64,000 bases of DNA from Pseudoalteromonas sp. T1lg48 (GTDB taxonomy: Bacteria; Pseudomonadota; Gammaproteobacteria; Enterobacterales; Alteromonadaceae), in NCBI RefSeq assembly GCF_002964785.1, contig NZ_PQCC01000018.1, forward strand, positions 124,001 through 188,000, in the 5' to 3' direction. Each line of letters starts with the position of its first letter. The first letter of the stretch is position 1. Below, piece after piece: positions 15,841-25,731 of this stretch. The notes beneath the pieces are model-generated. The model had not been told where the DNA came from and ran no database searches. It saw nothing but the letters and a program-made list of their open reading frames with translations. The translations under genes and the position numbers were made by a program.

Positions 15841-17058
15841 ATGACTAACCCCAATAACGTTTCGTTGAATATCAGTCACGAACTTGCGTTCATCGACAGC
15901 CACGCGCTGAATATACCCACTTACCGTGTCCTTAACGAACAAGGCGGTGTAAGCGAAGGCGCCACCGTGCCTGAAATCGATCAAGCAACGGCACTTAAAA
16001 TTTATGACACCATGCGCTTTATTCGTGCCCTGGATGAGCGTATGCAAGCGGCACAACGTCAAGGCCGTGTAAGCTTCTATATGCAATGTCTTGGTGAAGA
16101 AGCGGCGGTAACCGCCAGTGCTGCGGCGCTAGACGATAACGACATGATCATGGCCCAATACCGCGAGCAAGCGGCATTGCGCTACCGTGGTTTTACCCTC
16201 GAACAGTTCATGAATCAGATGTTCTCCAATGAGAAGGACTTGGGTAAGGGTCGTCAAATGCCGATCCACTATGGTTCTAACGAATTGAATTATATGACCA
16301 TCTCTTCGCCGCTGGGCACGCAAATTCCGCAAGCAAGCGGTTATGCCTACGGCCAAAAAATTAAGCATATCAACAAGCAAAGCGGCGAGCTTGATAGCGA
16401 AATCGATAACATTACCATCTGTTACTTCGGTGAAGGTGCAGCCTCAGAGGGTGACTTCCACGCCGGTTTGAACATGGCGGCGGTGCATAAGGCCCCGGTG
16501 ATCTTCTTTGCCCGTAACAATGGTTATGCGATTTCTACCCCGGCGGAAGAACAATTTGCCGGCGACGGTATCGCCTCACGCGGTGTGGGTTATGGCATTA
16601 AAACCATTCGTGTTGACGGTGGTGATGCCCTTGCCGTCTATGCGGCGACCAAAACCGCTCGTGAGCATGCAACCAAAACCGGTGAGCCGGTACTCATCGA
16701 ATCTTTGGCGTATCGTCTTGGCGCGCACTCAACGTCGGACGATCCAAGTGGTTACCGCTCGAAAGATGAAGAAGCGAGCTATCGCGAAAATTGCCCAGTT
16801 GCGCGTTTCCGTACCTGGCTTGTGGCTCAAGGCTGGTTAGACGAGCAAGAAGACGAGAAGGTAAAAGAGCAGGTGCGTGAACAGATCCTGGATGCGCTTA
16901 AAGTTGCCGAGAAAGTGGCCAAGCCACCGCTTGAAGATCTGATCAGTGATGTATATAACACGCCAATTCCAAGCCTGCAGGCGCAATATGAGCAATTGAA
17001 ATCTCATATTAAGAAGTACCCGGACGCTTACCCAATTACAGCAGGGAGAATCAAATAA
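15841..17058 (+). CDS. bkdA1: Branched-chain 2-oxoacid dehydrogenase E1, alpha subunit
   Basis: E1 decarboxylates the 2-oxo acids of valine, leucine and isoleucine with thiamine diphosphate. ATG 15841 is preferred because AGGGAAGG lies 5 bases upstream; a GTG at 15805 has no such site. The product has about 405 residues. ThDP motifs are seen in [20 protein letters not shown] (the GDG-like metal site here reads GEG) followed by [12 protein letters not shown]. The phosphorylation-loop region has [16 protein letters not shown]. Its stop overlaps the E1 beta start by one base. Substrate class is inferred from the E1 alpha/E1 beta/E2 layout and family resemblance; acetoin-type complexes are less likely. 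Confidence 0.9.
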   Translation: MTNPNNVSLNISHELAFIDSHALNIPTYRVLNEQGGVSEGATVPEIDQATALKIYDTMRFIRALDERMQAAQRQGRVSFYMQCLGEEAAVTASAAALDDNDMIMAQYREQAALRYRGFTLEQFMNQMFSNEKDLGKGRQMPIHYGSNELNYMTISSPLGTQIPQASGYAYGQKIKHINKQSGELDSEIDNITICYFGEGAASEGDFHAGLNMAAVHKAPVIFFARNNGYAISTPAEEQFAGDGIASRGVGYGIKTIRVDGGDALAVYAATKTAREHATKTGEPVLIESLAYRLGAHSTSDDPSGYRSKDEEASYRENCPVARFRTWLVAQGWLDEQEDEKVKEQVREQILDALKVAEKVAKPPLEDLISDVYNTPIPSLQAQYEQLKSHIKKYPDAYPITAGRIK

Positions 17059-18035
17059 TGAAAACAATGAATATGCTCCATGCCATTAACTCAGCCCTGG
17101 ATATCACCATGGCCGAGAATGATCATGCCTGTATTTTTGGTGAAGACGTGGGTTACTTTGGTGGCGTGTTCCGTGCCACTTCTGGATTGCAGGAAAAATA
17201 CGGTAAGCACCGTGTTTTCAATACCCCGCTAACCGAGCAGGGTATTGCCGGTTTCGCCAATGGTCTTGCCGCCTTCGGTGCGCCGGCCATTGCCGAAATT
17301 CAATTTGCCGATTATATCTTCCCGGCCTTTGACCAAATCGTTAATGAGTCAGCGAAGTTCCGTTACCGCAGTGGCAACGAATTTAATGTGGGCAACCTGA
17401 CCATTCGTACTCCTTACGGTGGTGGTATTGCCGGTGGTCTTTATCACTCGCAATCACCGGAAGCCTACTTTGCTCATACCCCGGGTTTGAAAATCGTTGT
17501 GCCACGCGACCCCTATCAGGCCAAGGGCCTGCTGCGTGCGGCCATTAAAGACGACAACCCAGTGATCTTCTTTGAACCTAAGCGTCTATACCGCGCCTCG
17601 GTCGGTGAGGTGCCTGAAGAGGATTACAGCATCGAGCTTGGCAAAGCCGAAGTAGTGCAAGAAGGTAAAGACGTGACCGTGTTGGCCTGGGGTGCGCAGA
17701 TGGAAATCATCAGTGCCGCCGCTGAAAAGGCTAAAGAGCAGGGCATTAGTGTTGAACTAATCGACCTTCGCAGCATCTTGCCATGGGATGTAGAAACCGT
17801 TGCCAACTCAGTGAAGAAAACCGGTCGTTTGGTGGTCAGTCATGAAGCGCCGATTACTAATGGTTTTGGTGCCGAAATAGTTGCCACCATCCAACAAGAG
17901 TGTTTCTTACACCTGGAATCGCCTATTGCGCGCGTATGTGGTCTTGATACTCCATATCCGTTGGCACTAGAAAAAGAATATATCCCAGATGCCTTAAAGG
18001 TATTCGAGGCGATTAAAAACGCGGTTGAGTTTTAA
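17058..18035 (+). CDS. bkdA2: Branched-chain 2-oxoacid dehydrogenase E1, beta subunit
   Basis: This transketolase-like subunit completes the E1 heterotetramer. The 325 residues include the beginning [18 protein letters not shown], then [34 protein letters not shown] and [16 protein letters not shown], all typical of the family. The C-terminal domain has [15 protein letters not shown] and [14 protein letters not shown]. It overlaps the preceding stop (TAATG), so translation is coupled to the alpha subunit. The stop lies 10 bases before the E2 start. Confidence 0.95.
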   Translation: MKTMNMLHAINSALDITMAENDHACIFGEDVGYFGGVFRATSGLQEKYGKHRVFNTPLTEQGIAGFANGLAAFGAPAIAEIQFADYIFPAFDQIVNESAKFRYRSGNEFNVGNLTIRTPYGGGIAGGLYHSQSPEAYFAHTPGLKIVVPRDPYQAKGLLRAAIKDDNPVIFFEPKRLYRASVGEVPEEDYSIELGKAEVVQEGKDVTVLAWGAQMEIISAAAEKAKEQGISVELIDLRSILPWDVETVANSVKKTGRLVVSHEAPITNGFGAEIVATIQQECFLHLESPIARVCGLDTPYPLALEKEYIPDALKVFEAIKNAVEF

Positions 18036-18045
18036 GGGGACAGGC

Positions 18046-19602
18046 ATGGCTAAAGATTTTATCCTACCAGATATCGGCGAAGGTATCGTCGAGTGTGAAG
18101 TGGTTGAATGGCTAGTCGCCGTGGGCGATGAGGTTAAAGAAGACCAGCCAATTTGTGACGTTATGACGGACAAGGCGCTGGTTCAGATCCCCGCAGTACA
18201 TGATGGCGTGATCACCGAGCTTTACTACGCCAAGGGCGATATCGCCAAGGTGCATGCACCCTTGTTTGCCATGGATGTGGCCGGTGAGGAAAGCAGCGCA
18301 GCTGCAACGCCGGTTGCCGAACAAGCGACCCAAGCAGCGCCGGCTGCTCAAGGCTCGGCCCTTGAAGACTTTATCCTGCCGGATATCGGTGAAGGTATCG
18401 TCGAGTGTGAAGTGGTTGAGTGGCTTATCAGCGAAGGCGATGAGATCAAAGAAGATCAGCCCGTCTGTGACGTAATGACCGATAAGGCGCTGGTACAGAT
18501 CCCGGCCAAGTACGATGGCAAGGTGATAAAGCTGTATTACCAAAAAGGCGATATTGCCAAGGTACACAGCCCCTTGTTCCAGATGGAAATCGCGGGTTCA
18601 TCAGCTAATGCTGCAAACACTGATGCGGCTGCCGCTGTTCAAGCTGCACCAGCACAAACAGCCAATGCCGATAAGCCATCAAGCGAACCTGTGGCCCAAG
18701 GTAAAGCCCTGGCTTCACCTGCGGTACGTCGTCGTGCTCGTGAATTGGATGTGGATATCAGCACGGTTCCTGGCTCAGGCAAGAATGGTCGTGTGTTTAA
18801 AGAAGATATCGAACGCTTTATTGCCGGTGGTGCATCTGCTAAGCATGCGGAGCAAGCAACCAGCACAAGCGCGGCGCCAGCAGCTCCAGTAAGCGGTGGT
18901 ACACGCGTCGAGCCTATTAAGGGCATGAAGGCGGCGATGGCCAAACAGATGGTGCGCTCGGTGTCGACTATTCCGCATTTCACCTACAGCGATGAAATCG
19001 ATTTGACCGACCTTATCGCCCTGCGCGGTGGCATGAAAGAAGAGTATAAGCAACAAGGTGTGAAACTCACCATGATGCCATTCTTCATCAAGGCGCTGTC
19101 ACTGGCGATGAAGGAATTCCCGATCCTCAATGCCCAGGTGAATGATGACTGCACCGAGTTGACGTATTTTGACGATCACAACATCGGCATGGCCGTTGAC
19201 TCTAAACTGGGTCTATTGGTACCAAACGTGAAGCAGGTACAGAACAAGTCTATTGTAGATGTGGCTAACGAAGTAACGCGTCTTACGGACAGCGCCCGTG
19301 AAGGTCGTGTAGCGCCGGCGGACCTTAAGTCTGGCACCATTTCGATTTCGAATATCGGCGCTATCGGCGGTACCACGGCGACGCCTATTATCAACAAACC
19401 TGAGGTGGCCATTGTGGCCCTGGGTAAGCTGCAGCATTTGCCGCGCTTTAATGCCAAGGGTGAAGTTGAGGCTCGTGCCATTATGCAGGTAAGCTGGTCT
19501 GGCGATCACCGCGTCATCGACGGCGGCACCATTGCCCGTTTCAACAACCTGTGGAAAGACTACTTAGAGCAGCCCACAAAAATGTTGATGGCGATGAGCT
19601 AA
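18046..19602 (+). CDS. bkdB: Dihydrolipoamide acyltransferase E2 of the branched-chain complex, two lipoyl domains
   Basis: E2 carries the acyl group on lipoyl-lysine and transfers it to CoA. ATG 18046 gives MAKDFILPDIGEG directly at the first lipoyl domain. There are two lipoyl domains (about residues 3-75 and 109-181), each with DVMTDKALVQIPA around the modified lysine. An Ala/Pro/Gln linker follows, then a peripheral-subunit-binding domain (ASPAVRRRARELDVD, about 225-260). The catalytic domain ends with SWSGDHRVIDGGTIARF, which holds the HxxxD active site. The two lipoyl domains are nearly identical in protein and close in DNA, suggesting an internal duplication. E3 is not encoded here and must be shared from elsewhere. 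Confidence 0.94.
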   Translation: MAKDFILPDIGEGIVECEVVEWLVAVGDEVKEDQPICDVMTDKALVQIPAVHDGVITELYYAKGDIAKVHAPLFAMDVAGEESSAAATPVAEQATQAAPAAQGSALEDFILPDIGEGIVECEVVEWLISEGDEIKEDQPVCDVMTDKALVQIPAKYDGKVIKLYYQKGDIAKVHSPLFQMEIAGSSANAANTDAAAAVQAAPAQTANADKPSSEPVAQGKALASPAVRRRARELDVDISTVPGSGKNGRVFKEDIERFIAGGASAKHAEQATSTSAAPAAPVSGGTRVEPIKGMKAAMAKQMVRSVSTIPHFTYSDEIDLTDLIALRGGMKEEYKQQGVKLTMMPFFIKALSLAMKEFPILNAQVNDDCTELTYFDDHNIGMAVDSKLGLLVPNVKQVQNKSIVDVANEVTRLTDSAREGRVAPADLKSGTISISNIGAIGGTTATPIINKPEVAIVALGKLQHLPRFNAKGEVEARAIMQVSWSGDHRVIDGGTIARFNNLWKDYLEQPTKMLMAMS

Positions 19603-19632
19603 AATTAGCTAACAACCTGAATAAAAACTGAA

Positions 19633-19658
19633 AAAACCAGCGCTTGCTGGTTTTTTTT
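19633..19658 (+). terminator. Rho-independent terminator of the bkd operon
   Basis: aaccagc-gctt-gctggtt followed by eight T residues, 30 bases after the E2 stop. Confidence 0.88.
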
Positions 19659-19769
19659 ATGCGTCTTTTGGATTATGATTTGTCCAGCTTTTGCGTCCAG
19701 CGAAGGTGGTTTGCTCTGGCGTAACTCGTTCAGATCAATGGAATTTACAATAACGAACAGGAAATAGTG

Positions 19770-20135
19770 ATGAACTATTATATTGAAGCACTCCAGCGTT
19801 TTGCTGATTTCAACGGCCGTATCCGCCGCAAAGCATACTGGATGTTCTTTTTATTCAACCTAATCTTTAGCATCGTAGCCACGGTTATCGACATGGTTCT
19901 TGGTACCGCGTTTATCGGTACAATTTACTCGCTAGTGCTACTGATCCCAAGCTTAGCCGCGGGCGCTCGTCGTCTTCACGATACTGGCCGTTCAGGTTGG
20001 TGGCAGTTACTTTACTTCCTACCGCTTATCGGTTTTATCGTGCTTATCATCTTCTTTGCTCAAGACAGCCAAGACGGTGACAACGACCACGGTCCTAACC
20101 CAAAAGAAGCTGATCTAGAAGGCGCTGTTGCTTAA
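19770..20135 (+). CDS. DUF805 membrane protein
   Basis: ATG 19770 follows AGGAA (19759-19763). The 121-residue product begins MNYYIEALQRFADFNGRIRR, the standard DUF805 opening. It has about three or four membrane helices and the signature AAGARRLHDTGRSGWWQLL followed by a charged tail. DUF805 proteins are small inner-membrane proteins of unknown role. The gene stands alone between two terminators. Confidence 0.93.
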   Translation: MNYYIEALQRFADFNGRIRRKAYWMFFLFNLIFSIVATVIDMVLGTAFIGTIYSLVLLIPSLAAGARRLHDTGRSGWWQLLYFLPLIGFIVLIIFFAQDSQDGDNDHGPNPKEADLEGAVA

Positions 20136-20155
20136 TGCAGCAGTTTTAGCTCAGT

Positions 20156-20186
20156 AAAAAAGCCGGTTTAATAACCGGCTTTTTTA
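20156..20186. terminator. Bidirectional terminator between DUF805 and the M28 peptidase
   Basis: agccggtt-taat-aaccggct with an A-run before and a T-run after serves both convergent genes. Confidence 0.85.
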
Positions 20187-20208
20187 TGTCTTTGGTATTT
20201 CAGCTAAC

Positions 20209-21837
20209 CTATTTGGCGCGCTGGAACTCTGAATTGGCATACCATTTTGGCCATTGTTCCTGTTGCGAGATATCAAAGCCCACCTTATAGAACAATTGCA
20301 GGTCTTGCACCGCGCCGGACAGATCCCATTCATCGCGGTAACGGTCGCAAGGCTGGTGATAACAACCGCGCAGTACCAAGCTCATGCGCTTACGGTATTG
20401 TGCGGTTTCTTCGTCACGAGCTTTACTGCCGCCGCCTGCATACATGGCCGGGACACCCATGTTGGCAAAGGCGAAGTGATCCGAGCGATAGTAACCACCC
20501 GAACTTGGCTTAGGATCGCCAGAGATGGTGCGCTCCTGCATTTTCGCCGCTTCACCTAGCATATCGTCGAGCTCAGACTTACCCATGCCGACTACGCTCA
20601 CATCTTTAACCTTGCCCAGCAGGTTGAGGCTATCCATATTGATATTGGCCACGGTTTTATTGGTGGCAATCACCGGGTTAGCGGCATAGTATTTAGCACC
20701 CAGCAGGCCTTGCTCTTCGGCGGTCACCGCCAAGAAGGTGATGGAACGGTCTGGGTGACGTGGTAACTTGGTGAAGGCTTCGGCCACTTCAATCATGCCG
20801 CCGGTGCCGGTGGCATTATCGTGGGCACCGTTATAAATCTGGTCGCCCTTGCGGTTTTTATCCGTACCCAAGTGATCCCAGTGTGCCGAGTAGATAATGT
20901 GCTCATCCGGCTTTTTGCTGCCCGGTAGGGTGGCGATAAAGTTATACGATACCGATTTTTTGATTTCGCTGTTTACCTCAACGCTGGCAGTCAGATCGCC
21001 CATATCCACATGGTAGGCGCCCTCGGCGGCACGTTGTTTGGCTTCATCAAAATTCAGTCCGGCCTTGGTGAAGAGCTCTTTAGCCACATCCAAAGTTACC
21101 CAGCCTTCGACGGCCACGCGATCCATATTGTTGTTATCTTTTTGGAAGCCGAACTGAGGACCACTCCAAGAATTTTCAACCACGGACCAAGGGTAGGAGG
21201 CAGGTGCGGTTTCATGCACTATGATGGCGCCGGCGGCGCCCTGACGGCTGGCCTCTTCAAATTTGTAGGTCCAGCGGCCGTAATAGGTCATGGCATCGCC
21301 GGTGAAGAGTTCTGGATTTTTAGTGGCAAAGCCTGGATCGTTTACCAGCATCACCACGGTTTTGCCCTTAACATCCAGGCCTTCGTAGTCGTTCCAGTTG
21401 TATTCAGGGGCATTAACGCCATAACCAACAAATACCAACTCGGAATCTTGAATGCTTTCTTTGGCACTGATACGGCTGGTACCTATCACCATGTCTTTTT
21501 TGTATTGGTAGTCTTTACCACCAATGCTTAGGGTCATGTTGGCATCGGCCTCGATAGACACCAAAGGCACTTGTTGTAAAAAGCTGTCACCGTTACCCGG
21601 CTTGTAACCCAGGGCTTTAAACTGTTCGGTTAAATAAGCCAGCGTCAGCTCTTCGCCTTTTGAAGAAGGGGCACGGCCGCCGAATTCATCAGAAGCCAAG
21701 GTTTTTACATGCGTTGCCAGTTGCTCGGCATTGATACTGTTCCAACCAGCCATGACGTCCTGGTTGCTGATCTGTGTGCTAGCGCAGCCGGCAAGAATCG
21801 CCGCGCTGACTAGAGTCAAAGGAAAATAGCGCTTCAT
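20209..21837 (-). CDS. Lipoprotein M28 family zinc peptidase
   Basis: Start at 21837 gives a clean lipoprotein signal (KRYFPLTLVSAAILAGCAS, lipobox LAGC); a second start five codons upstream is possible. A PA domain (about residues 120-265) is inserted before the catalytic domain. Zinc ligands are recognisable in IYSAHWDHLG, NGAHDNATG, VTAEEQGLLGAKYYA, NINMDSLN and RSDHFAFANMG. Such enzymes are usually aminopeptidases acting on extracellular or periplasmic peptides. With the subtilase at 44210 and the POT transporter at 47728 it fits a peptide-scavenging lifestyle. Exact substrate preference is unknown. Confidence 0.9.
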   Translation of the reverse strand: MKRYFPLTLVSAAILAGCASTQISNQDVMAGWNSINAEQLATHVKTLASDEFGGRAPSSKGEELTLAYLTEQFKALGYKPGNGDSFLQQVPLVSIEADANMTLSIGGKDYQYKKDMVIGTSRISAKESIQDSELVFVGYGVNAPEYNWNDYEGLDVKGKTVVMLVNDPGFATKNPELFTGDAMTYYGRWTYKFEEASRQGAAGAIIVHETAPASYPWSVVENSWSGPQFGFQKDNNNMDRVAVEGWVTLDVAKELFTKAGLNFDEAKQRAAEGAYHVDMGDLTASVEVNSEIKKSVSYNFIATLPGSKKPDEHIIYSAHWDHLGTDKNRKGDQIYNGAHDNATGTGGMIEVAEAFTKLPRHPDRSITFLAVTAEEQGLLGAKYYAANPVIATNKTVANINMDSLNLLGKVKDVSVVGMGKSELDDMLGEAAKMQERTISGDPKPSSGGYYRSDHFAFANMGVPAMYAGGGSKARDEETAQYRKRMSLVLRGCYHQPCDRYRDEWDLSGAVQDLQLFYKVGFDISQQEQWPKWYANSEFQRAK

Positions 21838-21944
21838 AATTATTGGTTTCATTGCTATAAGACCGAGCCAGTATAAGGATAGCGGTAAAATTAAACCAGT
21901 TTTTGCGCTAAACTACGCAAAATTTACGCCTAATAATCGCAGTA

Positions 21945-22757
21945 ATGAAACGTTTTACCCCTTTTAAACACTGGCAAACAGCCTGTTTGCAGACTGGTGC
22001 CTTTGCTCATTTAAATGCGCTTTTTGCACTGGACCAATACAAGGATTGGCCAACGCTGGCCGAGCTTAACCGCCACACTATCGTCAATGCTAATAACCAA
22101 CCGCTGCAGTTTATTGACAACGCCGAGTTTGAGCGTGACGGACGTTATTATGAGTCGTTTATATTTGAAACCGGCAAGGTACCTACGCGCCAGCATAACT
22201 GGCACGACCTTTTTGGCGCCTATATGTGGCATTTATTTCCCAAAACCAAGGCGTTATTAAACCGTTTGCATATCGACGAAATGGCGGTGCAACAGGGAAA
22301 TCAGCGCAGTAAAATGCGCAATGCCCTGACCCTGTTTGACGAATGTGCGGTGATCTTGGCGGTGACTGACTCAAGTTGGACAGAGGCATTTCGTGAACAT
22401 CAATGGCATGAGGTGTTTGTATCGCGCCGCGAAGGGTGGCAGAGCGAAATCCGCGCCTATACCTTTGGCCATGCGAACTATGAAATGCTGACTCAGCCCT
22501 TTATTGGCCTAACCGGTAAGGCGCTGTTTGTGCCGGTAAGCGCTGATATATTTTGTAAAGATTTAGCCAGCCAATACAGCTACCTAGATGAGCGCCTCTA
22601 TGAGATGATAGCCAAAGATAGGGTGTTGGCGGATAACTCAGCCATGTCGCCACTGCCGTTATTGGGGGTGCCGCATTGGTATGAAGACAATAATAACGCC
22701 GATTTTTATGCCAATACCGACTACTTTAGGCCAAAACGAAGGAAGAATAATAAATGA
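21945..22757 (+). CDS. DUF3025 protein
   Basis: The 270-residue soluble protein shows the DUF3025 pattern: YESFIFETGKVPTRQHNWHD, LFGAYMWHLFPKTKALLN, then MRNALTLFDECAVILAV and, late in the protein, PLLGVPHWYEDN. Function is unknown. Its stop overlaps the ATG of the following ABC ATPase by four bases, which suggests translational coupling. It is divergent from the M28 peptidase across a short spacer. Confidence 0.88.
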   Translation: MKRFTPFKHWQTACLQTGAFAHLNALFALDQYKDWPTLAELNRHTIVNANNQPLQFIDNAEFERDGRYYESFIFETGKVPTRQHNWHDLFGAYMWHLFPKTKALLNRLHIDEMAVQQGNQRSKMRNALTLFDECAVILAVTDSSWTEAFREHQWHEVFVSRREGWQSEIRAYTFGHANYEMLTQPFIGLTGKALFVPVSADIFCKDLASQYSYLDERLYEMIAKDRVLADNSAMSPLPLLGVPHWYEDNNNADFYANTDYFRPKRRKNNK

Positions 22758-23545
22758 TAAGCGTGAACGGGCTTAAGAAGAAGTTCAAGCTCACCAAGGA
22801 TCATAAAAAGGGGATCACCGAGGCGCAGCAAGACCCGCGCGAAGAAAAAGACTACTTCCACTCCGTCCGCGATGTGCACTTTCACTGTGAACAGGGCGAA
22901 GTATTGGGCTTGTTAGGGCCCAATGGCGCCGGTAAAACCACCACCTTGCGCATGCTCTCTACGGCGCTTAAACCGGATGAAGGCAGTATCGAGGTCGGCG
23001 GCGTTGATTTAGTCAAAAAACCCTTGGCCGGGCGTAAGGCCATCGGCTTTTTATCCGGCTCAACCGGGCTCTATGGTCGTTTGACCGCTAAAGAAAATGT
23101 CGAATATTTTGCCAAATTACATGGCATGAAGGGCGCCGAGCTCAAGCAGCGCTGTGATGAGCTTTTTACCCTGCTTGATATGCATAGCTTTTTGGATAAG
23201 CGCGCCGATAATCTCTCCACCGGGATGAAGCAAAAAACCAATATTGCCCGCGCCGTAGTGCACAGACCTAAGGTGGTCATTCTTGATGAGCCGACCACGG
23301 GATTGGACATCATGACCACACAAACGGTGATCAACTTTATTAAAGGCCTAAAGGAGCAGGGCACGCCTGTGGTGTTTTCAACCCACCATCTTGATGAAGT
23401 GGCATTGTTGTGTGACCGCGTAACCGTGATTGACCAGGGACTCACTTGTTTTGATGGCACCTTGGCGGCCTTTAAAGAACAGGGGCACAGTGAGGAGCTA
23501 AACCAGGCGTTTATGAACATTCTTGAGGGGCATCGTCATGTTTGA
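22754..23545 (+). CDS. natA: ABC transporter ATP-binding protein, NatA type
   Basis: The 263-residue ATPase has Walker A GLLGPNGAGKTTTLRML, the signature NLSTGMKQKTNIARAVVHRP, Walker B KVVILDEPTTGLD and the H-loop VVFSTHHLDEV. An N-terminal extension of about 40 charged residues precedes the usual domain. Partner of the permease that follows with an 8-base overlap. In Bacillus NatAB extrudes sodium; in gammaproteobacteria the substrate is not known, so the name reflects family resemblance only. Confidence 0.88.
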   Translation: MISVNGLKKKFKLTKDHKKGITEAQQDPREEKDYFHSVRDVHFHCEQGEVLGLLGPNGAGKTTTLRMLSTALKPDEGSIEVGGVDLVKKPLAGRKAIGFLSGSTGLYGRLTAKENVEYFAKLHGMKGAELKQRCDELFTLLDMHSFLDKRADNLSTGMKQKTNIARAVVHRPKVVILDEPTTGLDIMTTQTVINFIKGLKEQGTPVVFSTHHLDEVALLCDRVTVIDQGLTCFDGTLAAFKEQGHSEELNQAFMNILEGHRHV

Positions 23546-24737
23546 AGTATTTTTAAAGGAAATAAAAGAGCTGCTACGTGACAGAAAAACCCTGATGTTT
23601 ATTGTCGCTTTGCCGCTTTTGATCTTCCCGGTTATTTTTGCCGTGGTCGGCTACATGATGGCAATGGCTAACCTGGAGGCGGAACAAGAAGTCCATAAGG
23701 TGTATATCATAGGTGCGGAGGCGGCGCCTGAGTTTACCGAGAGTGTCAAATACCATAAGAACTTTGAACTTGTCACCGCCAACTACGCAAATAAGAATGA
23801 CATTATCCAGGCAATCCAGAATGAAGAGCTGGATGTGGGGATTGTGATTGAAGCCAAGGCGCAACCCGAAAGCCGGGAGCAAACCACCTGGCAGGTTATT
23901 TATAATGACTCTGCGCGCATCAATTACCTGTTTATATACATCGAAGAATTAAAAGAGCAATACCAAAGCAAGGTGCAAACCCTCTCATTTAATGCGCTGG
24001 GTGTCACCAAAGAGAGCGAGATGGAGTTTTTGATATCCCCCATCAAGCTGGAGAAGGTGGATACCGCAGATGCACGTGAAAGCTGGGGTGAAAAAATTGG
24101 CGTGCTGCTGCCTTATTTGTTGATCCCCATTGTACTGACCGGGGCCGTCTATCCGGCCATCGACCTAGGCGCAGGTGAAAAGGAGCGTGGCACGCTGGAA
24201 ACCCTGCTACTTACCCCAATATCCAGAACCAACATAGTTTTGGGTAAGTTCTTAACCGTGCTGTCCGCCTCCCTGGCAACGGCCAGTTTGAGTATACTCA
24301 GCATGGGGCTCTGGCTGTTTGTGGCCCGCACCTTTGTTAATGTCAGTGAGTTCACCGTCGCGCTATCGCACATCACCTTTGTTGAGCTGCTCGCCATGTT
24401 GTCCTTGTTGATCCCCTTGGCGGCGATGTTCTCAAGTATCGTGTTGTCTATTTCTATCTATGCACGCACCTTCAAGGAAGCGCAAAACTATATGGGTCCG
24501 CTGTCTATGCTGGTCTTTATTCCGGTGATGATTTCTGTGATGCCAAATATGGAACTGACCTATAAAACGGCGTTTATTCCGGTGACCAATGTGGCCTTAG
24601 CAATCAAGGAGTTGCTAAAGGGGACAAGCGAGATTGGCATACTGGCGGTGATCGTCGGCTCGAGTATCCTGCTGGCGGTAGGACTGTTAGCCTTTTGTGT
24701 GCGCTGGTTTAATCAAGAAAAAGTGCTGTTCAGATAA
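23538..24737 (+). CDS. natB: ABC transporter permease, NatB/ABC-2 type
   Basis: ATG 23538 lies inside the end of natA (ATGTTTGA). The 399-residue protein has one N-terminal membrane helix (about 20-42), a periplasmic domain of about 135 residues, and then about five further helices from 175 on. The characteristic motif GAGEKERGTLETLLLTPISR lies between helices. This is the NatB/YhaP-like ABC-2 architecture used by exporters. Substrate is unknown. A strong hairpin follows 13 bases after the stop. Confidence 0.88.
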   Translation: MFEVFLKEIKELLRDRKTLMFIVALPLLIFPVIFAVVGYMMAMANLEAEQEVHKVYIIGAEAAPEFTESVKYHKNFELVTANYANKNDIIQAIQNEELDVGIVIEAKAQPESREQTTWQVIYNDSARINYLFIYIEELKEQYQSKVQTLSFNALGVTKESEMEFLISPIKLEKVDTADARESWGEKIGVLLPYLLIPIVLTGAVYPAIDLGAGEKERGTLETLLLTPISRTNIVLGKFLTVLSASLATASLSILSMGLWLFVARTFVNVSEFTVALSHITFVELLAMLSLLIPLAAMFSSIVLSISIYARTFKEAQNYMGPLSMLVFIPVMISVMPNMELTYKTAFIPVTNVALAIKELLKGTSEIGILAVIVGSSILLAVGLLAFCVRWFNQEKVLFR

Positions 24738-24750
24738 AAAATGGCGTTAT

Positions 24751-24775
24751 GCTACGGTGGGTTTGCCACCGTAGC
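24751..24775. terminator. Strong hairpin between natB and the convergent OmpA-like gene
   Basis: gctacggtgg-gtttg-ccaccgtagc is a perfect 10-bp stem with a 5-base loop. There is no T-run, so it may act as an RNA-stabilising or Rho-assisted end. Confidence 0.5.
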
Positions 24776-24786
24776 CACTCGCTCAA

Positions 24787-25632
24787 CTAGATATTAAGGG
24801 GGGAAATGTCGACGCGGCGATTTTTCTCTTTACCCGCCTCAGACTCGTTAGCAAACCTAGGGCTTCGCTCTCCCACCGATTCAAAGCTTAATACATGCGG
24901 CATAACGCCTTGTGCCAACAAATACGTATAGACCGACCGTGCCCGTGCTAACCCCAGTTCGTGGTTATATGGCGCCGAGCCGCTGTTATCTGTGCCGCCG
25001 GTGATATTAAACCTGAGCTTAGGGTGTTCGTTAATGACCTTAACAAATCGATCAAGAGCGGTCGTCGTGTGCTCAGTGAGCGTTGCACTGTCGAAGGCAA
25101 AGCGCACGGAGGTTGCTTTAGGCGTATCTACTAAATCAAAGTGCTGCAGGGCTATAAAGTAGTTGTCGGCAAAGAAGGTCATTTTGCCAAGATAAAGAGA
25201 GTAGTATTCCTTATCCTTTACCCAAAGTTCGTGATATTGATCACCCTTGTCGACTACCGTGTTTTTGATCCCCAATTTACGCTGCAGGCTATTGGCATTG
25301 CCACAGGCCGTATCGCGGCAGCTAAACAGGCGCTCATATCCCATAGATGCTAATTTTTGGGCAACGTCGGACGTTAGCTTACGGGTTTTCATTATATCGC
25401 TGCCGAATTCTACGCCCGCTACCTTGGCATAACCGACCAGGCGCTTATTTTCTTCTAACGCATAATTAATATCGATGGGTGTGTATTGTTGCACATAGTC
25501 GTATGCCGAACTCGGTGCATCAATATCTAATATTTCCTTAATGTTTTCATCACATTTTGAGTCGGTTTCGGCCAGGGTGGTGTGACTAAAAAGTAAAATA
25601 GATATTGTTGTTATTATTTCATTAATTTTCAT
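24787..25632 (-). CDS. OmpA family peptidoglycan-binding protein
   Basis: The 281-residue product has a signal peptide (ISILLFSHTTLAET). The middle region has GYERLFSCRDTACGNANSL, which resembles DUF4892. The C-terminal OmpA-like domain (about residues 180-281) has VRFAFDSATLTEH, GGTDNSGSAPYNHELGLARA and EKNRRVDIS, including the aspartate and arginine that hold diaminopimelate. It probably anchors an envelope structure to peptidoglycan. It is transcribed away from the Tad cluster, whose first genes begin 100 bases to the right, so a structural role for the pilus is plausible but inferred from position. Confidence 0.82.
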   Translation of the reverse strand: MKINEIITTISILLFSHTTLAETDSKCDENIKEILDIDAPSSAYDYVQQYTPIDINYALEENKRLVGYAKVAGVEFGSDIMKTRKLTSDVAQKLASMGYERLFSCRDTACGNANSLQRKLGIKNTVVDKGDQYHELWVKDKEYYSLYLGKMTFFADNYFIALQHFDLVDTPKATSVRFAFDSATLTEHTTTALDRFVKVINEHPKLRFNITGGTDNSGSAPYNHELGLARARSVYTYLLAQGVMPHVLSFESVGERSPRFANESEAGKEKNRRVDISPLNI

Positions 25633-25731
25633 TTATGTCCCTTAATGAATACAAAAATAAAGTAACCTGGATTTTATTTTTGTTTTTCCATAGAATAATT
25701 TTTAATAATATTAATTCTAATGCTAACACGT

